64,000 nucleotides of DNA from Stereum hirsutum FP-91666 SS1 (taxonomy: Eukaryota > Basidiomycota > Agaricomycetes > Russulales > Stereaceae). The notes under the pieces are model-generated. The model worked only from the letters and a program-made list of their open reading frames with translations, ran no database searches and had not been told where the DNA came from. The stretch is from positions 802,093 to 866,092 of the forward strand of contig NW_006763150.1 of assembly GCF_000264905.1 (NCBI RefSeq), given 5' to 3'. A program made the position numbers and the translations under genes. Shown here piece by piece: positions 58,673 to 64,000 of this stretch. Positions within the stretch are counted from its first letter, which is position 1; each line of letters starts with the position of its first letter.

Positions 58673-60369
58673 ATGACTACTACAACAAATGGAAATCTGG
58701 AGAGGGGAGACTACAAAAATGTCGCGCTTGAAGAGGAGGACGTCGTCGAGATGAAGAAGCAGTTGGCCACGGGGTCTTCAAAGGAGACGCACCAGTCTGT
58801 ATCTTCCTGTGAGTGCTTTCAGTCTGTGCTGCGCTGGCGAGATGTATGTTCTGAACGGCTTTTTATTCTTTGCGCTACAGTTGCTCCCATAGCGTGCTAC
58901 TGCGCTGCATCCATTCTCATGACCGTCGTCAACAAGGTTCGTCCCGTTGAGTTTGGGTGGACAGCGCCACAACGAGATTCAACATGTCTTTACCCCACAG
59001 TACGTCGTGTCCGGACGCAATTTCTCCATGAACTTCCTGCTGCTATGCATACAATCTTCCGTCTGCGTGGCATGCGTCTTAACCGTCAAGAAATTCGGTA
59101 TCATCTCCATCCGCGCCTTCGATGTGCAGGACGCAAAGGCGTGGTTCCCCATCAGCTTCCTCCTCGTCACCGTCATCTACACCGGTTCCAAGAGTCTAGT
59201 GCGTCCCCTTTTGCCTCTATCGCTGGTTGTGTCCAGACCGCTCATTCTCGGTCGGGGTTCTTTCGGGCATTCTAGCAATTCTTAACCATCCCCGTATACA
59301 CTATCTTCAAGAACCTGACCATTATTCTCATTGTGCGCATCATTCCTCGTGCTAGGTCATACTCATCACAACTCATTCTAGTCCCATACGACAGGCTTAT
59401 GGAGAGGTTCTCTGGTTTGGCGGTCGTGTTACCGCATTGACACTGGTTTCCTTCCTCTTCATGGTACGTGTCGTCATAACCCTCGGCCGTAGAGCGTATC
59501 GCATCTGACGCTTACGACATCTCTTGACTTAGGTTGTCTCCTCTGTCATCGCAGCATGGTCAGACATCTCCAGCGCCATGAACGACGCACTTGTCGTCGG
59601 GCAACCCGCTGCTGTAGCCGGTGGCCTTACTTCCGTCACCAACGTCGTCTCAACCCTCAACGTCGGCTACTTTTGGATGTTCGCGAACTGTTTCACCAGT
59701 GCGGCATACGTGCTCGGTATGCGCAAGAGGATCAAGGTGACAGGGTTTTCGGACTGGGACTCTATGTTCTACAACAACCTGCTCTCAATTCCTGTTCTCC
59801 TGTTGTTCTCGTTCATTGCCGAGGACTGGGGTTCCGAGAGCCTTAACCGTAACTTGTGAGCTATATTTTCTGTTTTGATGCTTTGTTCAAGTGACGCAGG
59901 TTCGTCCGTGTGCTGATGCGGTTATTTAGCCCTCCCGAGACGCGCAATCTGCTCCTGTTTGCCATTGCTTTCTCAGGCGCCGCCGCCGTTGGTATTTCGT
60001 TCACAACAGCATGGTGTATTCGTGTCACGAGTAGCACAACCTACAGGTACGTGCCGTTCCGCTTCGCCCCGCTCTCAAGTTGTCTCTCCGTCCATCCCGC
60101 TGACGGATTCCCATTGCTCCTGTTTTTCCCGTTTGTTGGGATGTTTTCTTACGTGGTACAGTATGGTCGGGGCACTAAACAAGCTGCCAGTGGCGGCTTC
60201 CGGAATGATCTTCTTTGGAGACCCAGTGTCTTTCGGGTCGGTCTCTGCTGTCTCTGTTGGATTCTTTGCTGGGATCGTGTACGCTGTGGCGAAGAACAAC
60301 CAGAAGAAGGCAGAGGCGGCAGCGAAGGCACCTGAGAGTATCATCCCCTTGTCGACTCGCAAGCCATGA
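58673..60369 (+). CDS. VRG4: Golgi GDP-mannose transporter
   Basis: Exchanges cytosolic GDP-mannose for luminal GMP to feed mannosylation of proteins and lipids in the Golgi. Eight exons (58673-58808, 58881-58936, 59001-59198, 59276-59332, 59395-59463, 59533-59855, 59930-60046, 60162-60369) give 387 residues. Ten membrane helices are expected, beginning [18 protein letters not shown]. Both nucleotide-sugar recognition motifs of the family are exact: FYNN at about 251-254 and GALNK at about 322-326 (within [18 protein letters not shown]). N- and C-termini are hydrophilic; the C-terminal [16 protein letters not shown] is a Lys-rich tail. All exon phases fit and the ATG gives a cytosolic N-terminus of usual length. 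Confidence 0.96.
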
Positions 60370-61176
60370 TACTGTATTGGATTGTGTGGGTGTATCCTTT
60401 GCGTGTGTTTCGTTGACGGAGAATGACGGAGCGGCTTGGGTGGTATAATGGACGTATGTATGCTCGCGGTCAGGCGGAGACCCGAGTGTAGCTTCTTGTG
60501 TTCGGTTATCTGGTCTCTTTTCACAACATCGGTTTCACTCCTAGAGATATTATACATGGATTTCGATTGGTTCGGACGATGTGCCACGCTATGGATTCAA
60601 CGTTAGTGCGGAATTGACACGAGCCTTGTCGATGGTGGGGTCTCCTTCGGATATGTTCGGCCTAATTGCTCTAGCCAGCGCAGTCGTGACTCGTCTCTGT
60701 CTGTCGATGGTGGACACCGAGGGCATCGTCGAAGGCCTTGAGCGATACAGACAAGTCGGAGGCCCCTGGGAGATATGATAAATTGAATCTGTTCGGATGG
60801 TGAAGCGAAAGAAGCTCGATGAACGCCTCGAGGACGATGTGCAGCTGAGAATTGCGGGGGGATGACGTTTTCGAGGACGAATTGCGGCTGAAAACGCGCC
60901 AAATCAGGTGAAAAGCGACCGGCGATCATCATCTTGGCCTTGGCTGCTATAATCCTTCGCGCCCTTCATCCGCTCTCTCTTCTTCACCCCATCCTTCCCC
61001 CATCCACCGCTCGTCGTTCGCGACGCGCACCGCTTGGCCTTGACATCTTGTGCTCGGCCATAGTATCAGCTTGGCTCGCAGTCGCTCGCAATCATTATAT
61101 AAATTCAACCGAATCATATCCTTGACCCTAAAGCCCCTCTTTCCTCTCGCCACCATCATCCAAGACATCTATAACC
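60370..61176. other. 3' flank of VRG4 and promoter of PYC1
   Basis: Tandem plus-strand genes. A minus-strand open frame (60603-60932) was rejected. The PYC1 TATA box is at 61096; C/T-rich sequence lies just before it. Confidence 0.5.
61096..61104 (+). promoter_or_regulatory. TATA box of PYC1
   Basis: TATATAAAT, 73-81 bases upstream of the ATG at 61177. Confidence 0.6.
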
Positions 61177-64000
61177 ATGACCACTCTTCATCCCCCGAGG
61201 CTTGCGCCTATATTCGCGGTGACGCCTAGCGCACCGGGAACACCAGTGCACTCTATCCAGACGATGAGGAGGAAGGCTGCAGGACACAGTGGCCCTTTGA
61301 CCAAGATCCTCGTCGCGAACCGTGGCGTAAGAACTGTCTACATTGTTTTTGAACTGCGATTCTAACGATGCATAAATATCGTACAGGAAATTGCTATCCG
61401 TGTCTTCAGAACCGCCCATGAGCTGGCGATGCACACCGTCGCTATTTACTCGTACGAGGATCGTATGTCGGCCCATCGTCAAAAGGTACGTACGGGGCAG
61501 AGATTACTCCTTCTGTCTGGGGCGTCCTGTTGAAACGTTCGTGTTAATCCAGGCGGATGAGGCTTATCGCGTCGGGGAGGGCCTAACCCCTGTTGGCGCC
61601 TACCTCGCCCAGGACGACATCATCAGAATTGCGTTGGAGCATGGCGTTGACATGATTCATCCTGGGTATGTCTCCTTCTGCTTCCATCCTCTGTTCTTTG
61701 GTTCTGACATGTCAATCTATTTTCCCCCTCATTCCTCTTGTCCTCCTTGGCATCTTCCCGCACCGACACCGACAATGCTGCTGCTTCCCTCAGATACGGG
61801 TTCTTGTCTGAGAATGCTGAGTTCGCCAAGAAAGTCGAACAGGCCGGTATCGCCTTTGTCGGTCCCACACCAGAAGTCATCGATGGACTGGGTGACAAGA
61901 CAAAGGCCCGCACGCTCGGTACGGTCTCCTTCCGCTTATGTCGGGCGATTTGTTTTGATTGACAGCGCGTTAATGTCCGTTCTATAGCCATGAAGGTCGG
62001 TGTGCCCGTCGTTCCCGGCACTCCTGGGCCAGTCGATTCGTACGGCGATGGCGACGCCTTCATCAAAGAATACGGCTTCCCAGGTTCGAAATCTACGCCT
62101 TTGTTACTTCTACTTCCAGCGCTGACTAGTTGTGTAATCATAAGTTATCATCAAGGCAGCCATGGGCGGTGGAGGTCGTGGAATGCGAGTCGTCCGTGAG
62201 CAATCCGACTTCAAAGAGTCCTTCGAACGTGCTGTCAGTGAGGCCAAGTCTGCCTTTGGTGACGGTACCGTCTTCATCGAACGTTTCCTTGAGCGCCCGC
62301 GCCACATCGAAGTCCAGATCCTTGCTGATGGTGTGGGGAACACTGTGCACCTCTTCGAGCGTGACTGTTCCGTGCAGAGGAGGCACCAGAAGGTCGTCGA
62401 GGTTGCACCTGCCATGCACCTTCCGGAGGAGGTCAGGCAGGCAATCTTGTCGGATGCGATTAAACTAGCGAAGAGCGTGAAGTATAGAAATGCGGGGACA
62501 GCAGAGTTCTTGGTTGACCAGATGGGAAGGCATTATTTCATTGAGATCAACCCGCGTATTCAGGTCGAGCATACTATCACTGGTGAGTTCGCTCTGAAAC
62601 ATGTGCAAAGTTGAACGTTATGCTGATGGTAGGTGCAGAGGAGATCACTGGACTCGATATCGTCGCCGCGCAGATTCAAATTGCGGCCGGTGCTACCCTC
62701 CCTCAGCTCGGTTTGACGCAGGAGGCTATCACTAAGCGTGGTTTCGCCATTCAGTGCCGTGTCACCACCGAGGACGCGTCGCAGAACTTCCAGCCTGATA
62801 CTGGTAAGATCGAGGTGTATCGCAGTGCAGGTGGAAATGGAGTTCGTTTGGACGCTAGCTCTGGTTTCGCGGGCGCTCAGATCACTGTAAGTTTTCAAAC
62901 TTCTTATGTGACGTCTCTAGCATGGATGGTGCTCACGCAACTGGGATGCCCCCGTCGGTGGTTTGCAGCCTCACTACGATAGTTTGCTCGTCAAGGTGTC
63001 GGTTAGTGGGACGACGTACGAGGTGGCCCGTCGTAAGATGCTTCGCGCGTTGGTCGAGTTCCGTATCCGTGGTGTCAAGGTACGCCACATCATCCTGTTC
63101 TTTATGTCACAGAATATTCAATAATCTCCGCAATAGACGAACATTCCCTTCTTGTTCCGTCTGTTGACCCACGACGTTTTCATTGGTGGCAAGACCTGGA
63201 CGACGGTATGCGTCCTATGTTATCCGCACATTTCTCACATAACTAAGGCGACTGTCATAGTTCATCGACGATACTCCTGAGCTATTCAAACTCGTGGCTA
63301 GCCAGAACCGTGCTCAAAAACTCTTGGCATACCTCGGCGACGTTGCCGTCAACGGAAGCTCTATCAAGGGCCAAACTGTACGCTTCCTTCCTCGATTGAC
63401 AAAAACTACTCTAACATACTTGACACGTGTAGGGCGAACCTGGCCTCAAGGACGAGATTGTCATCCCTCCATTCCAGAGCCGCGAAGACCCAGAAAACGG
63501 CCCCCCACTTGATGCCTCCGTTCCCTGCACCGTTGGTTGGCGCAACATCATCGTCGAGCACGGTCCCGAAGCGTTTGCCAAGGCTGTACGCGAGTACCCC
63601 GGTACGCTTATCATGGACACGACTTGGCGTGATGCGCATCAGTCGTTGCTGGCGACGAGGCTGAGGACAATCGATATGGTGAACATTGCGAAGGAGACGA
63701 GTTATGCGTTGGCGAATGCGTATTCGTTGGAGTGCTGGGGTGGCGCTACGTTCGATGTGGCGATGAGGTTCTTGTATGAGGATCCTTGGGAGAGGCTGGT
63801 ATGTATATTTCGCTTTTCGTGCAGGCTTACGATTGGTGCTGAGGATAGTGTTGATTTAGCGCACGCTGAGGAAGTTGGTGCCGAACATCCCATTGCAAGC
63901 GCTTGTGCGTGGCGCTAACGGAGTCGGATACACGAGTTACCCGTGAGTGGCGTCGACGGTGTGGCGAGGCGGGGTGGCTAACTGAGTGCTTTTGCAGCGA
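61177..64000 (+). CDS. PYC1: Pyruvate carboxylase (3' end outside window)
   Basis: Biotin enzyme that carboxylates pyruvate to oxaloacetate with ATP and bicarbonate, the main anaplerotic reaction, cytosolic in fungi. Exons read: 61177-61326, 61387-61485, 61553-61665, 61794-61918, 61988-62083, 62145-62582, 62639-62886, 62969-63079, 63137-63205, 63261-63377, 63433-63798, 63860-63942, and one starting 63998 that runs off the edge. The biotin-carboxylase domain is complete: [33 protein letters not shown], the ATP-grasp loop [12 protein letters not shown] (about 198-208), [15 protein letters not shown] and [13 protein letters not shown]. The carboxyltransferase domain begins [20 protein letters not shown] and reaches the [18 protein letters not shown] region. 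The biotin carrier domain is beyond the window. About 620 of the usual ~1190 residues are present. Confidence 0.97.

Noticed and set aside
60603..60932. Minus-strand open frame of 109 residues and the overlapping plus-strand frame at 60581-60778
   Set aside because: No motif, no splice partner, and they lie in the 3' flank of VRG4 and the promoter of PYC1.

Overview
The window is nuclear DNA of a filamentous basidiomycete, most likely an Agaricomycete (mushroom or wood-decay type). The evidence is 28 intron-rich genes and one decayed copy on both strands, introns mostly 50-90 nt with GTRNGT donors, several micro-exons, and a gene set typical of fungi: a Ste50/Ubc2-type MAPK adaptor carrying SH3 domains, a velvet regulator, a DASH Hsk3 subunit, a PsiD-type decarboxylase, a GDP-mannose transporter and a single-chain pyruvate carboxylase. 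No rRNA, tRNA, CRISPR array, retroelement or transposase was found by eye. All exon joins were inferred by reading frames and splice sites and need transcript support.

Layout. 1-9 kb: the 3' part of a Ste50/Ubc2-like adaptor, a long gene-poor stretch, then two copies (A, B) of an unrecognised ~250-residue family; the third copy (C) lies at 25.8-26.9 kb. 9.8-14.1 kb: a PX-BAR sorting nexin (Snx41/Atg20 type) and an unknown gene. 14.6-20.5 kb: a head-to-tail array of three small RING/coiled-coil genes plus a decayed fourth copy. 20.9-25.4 kb: a coiled-coil protein (possibly She3-like) and a nitronate monooxygenase. 27.5-31.3 kb: a PsiD/phosphatidylserine-decarboxylase-like enzyme and a YqjM-type old yellow enzyme, same strand. 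32-37.8 kb: Thp3 (Sac3/GANP), an RNase III-like protein and Hsk3, all on the minus strand; Hsk3 has three ACGCGT boxes upstream.

38.4-41.5 kb: an 18-exon iron-sulfur-type L-serine dehydratase. 43-51 kb: a velvet protein, Tim23, a mitochondrial TPR protein divergent from Tim23, a P-loop kinase with an RGG-like tail, and an FAD monooxygenase. 51.5-64 kb: cytochrome c1, a CYSTM protein, a small unknown gene, a condensation-like acyltransferase, the GDP-mannose transporter, and the 5' part of pyruvate carboxylase, which runs off the right edge.

Most genes are independent housekeeping functions: respiration and mitochondrial import (CYT1, TIM23, PYC1), mitosis (HSK3), mRNA handling (THP3), glycosylation (VRG4), MAPK signalling (STE50-like). 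The parts most likely to be lineage-specific are the three-copy unknown family, the RING array, the unusual RNase III-like protein and the decarboxylase/old-yellow-enzyme pair.
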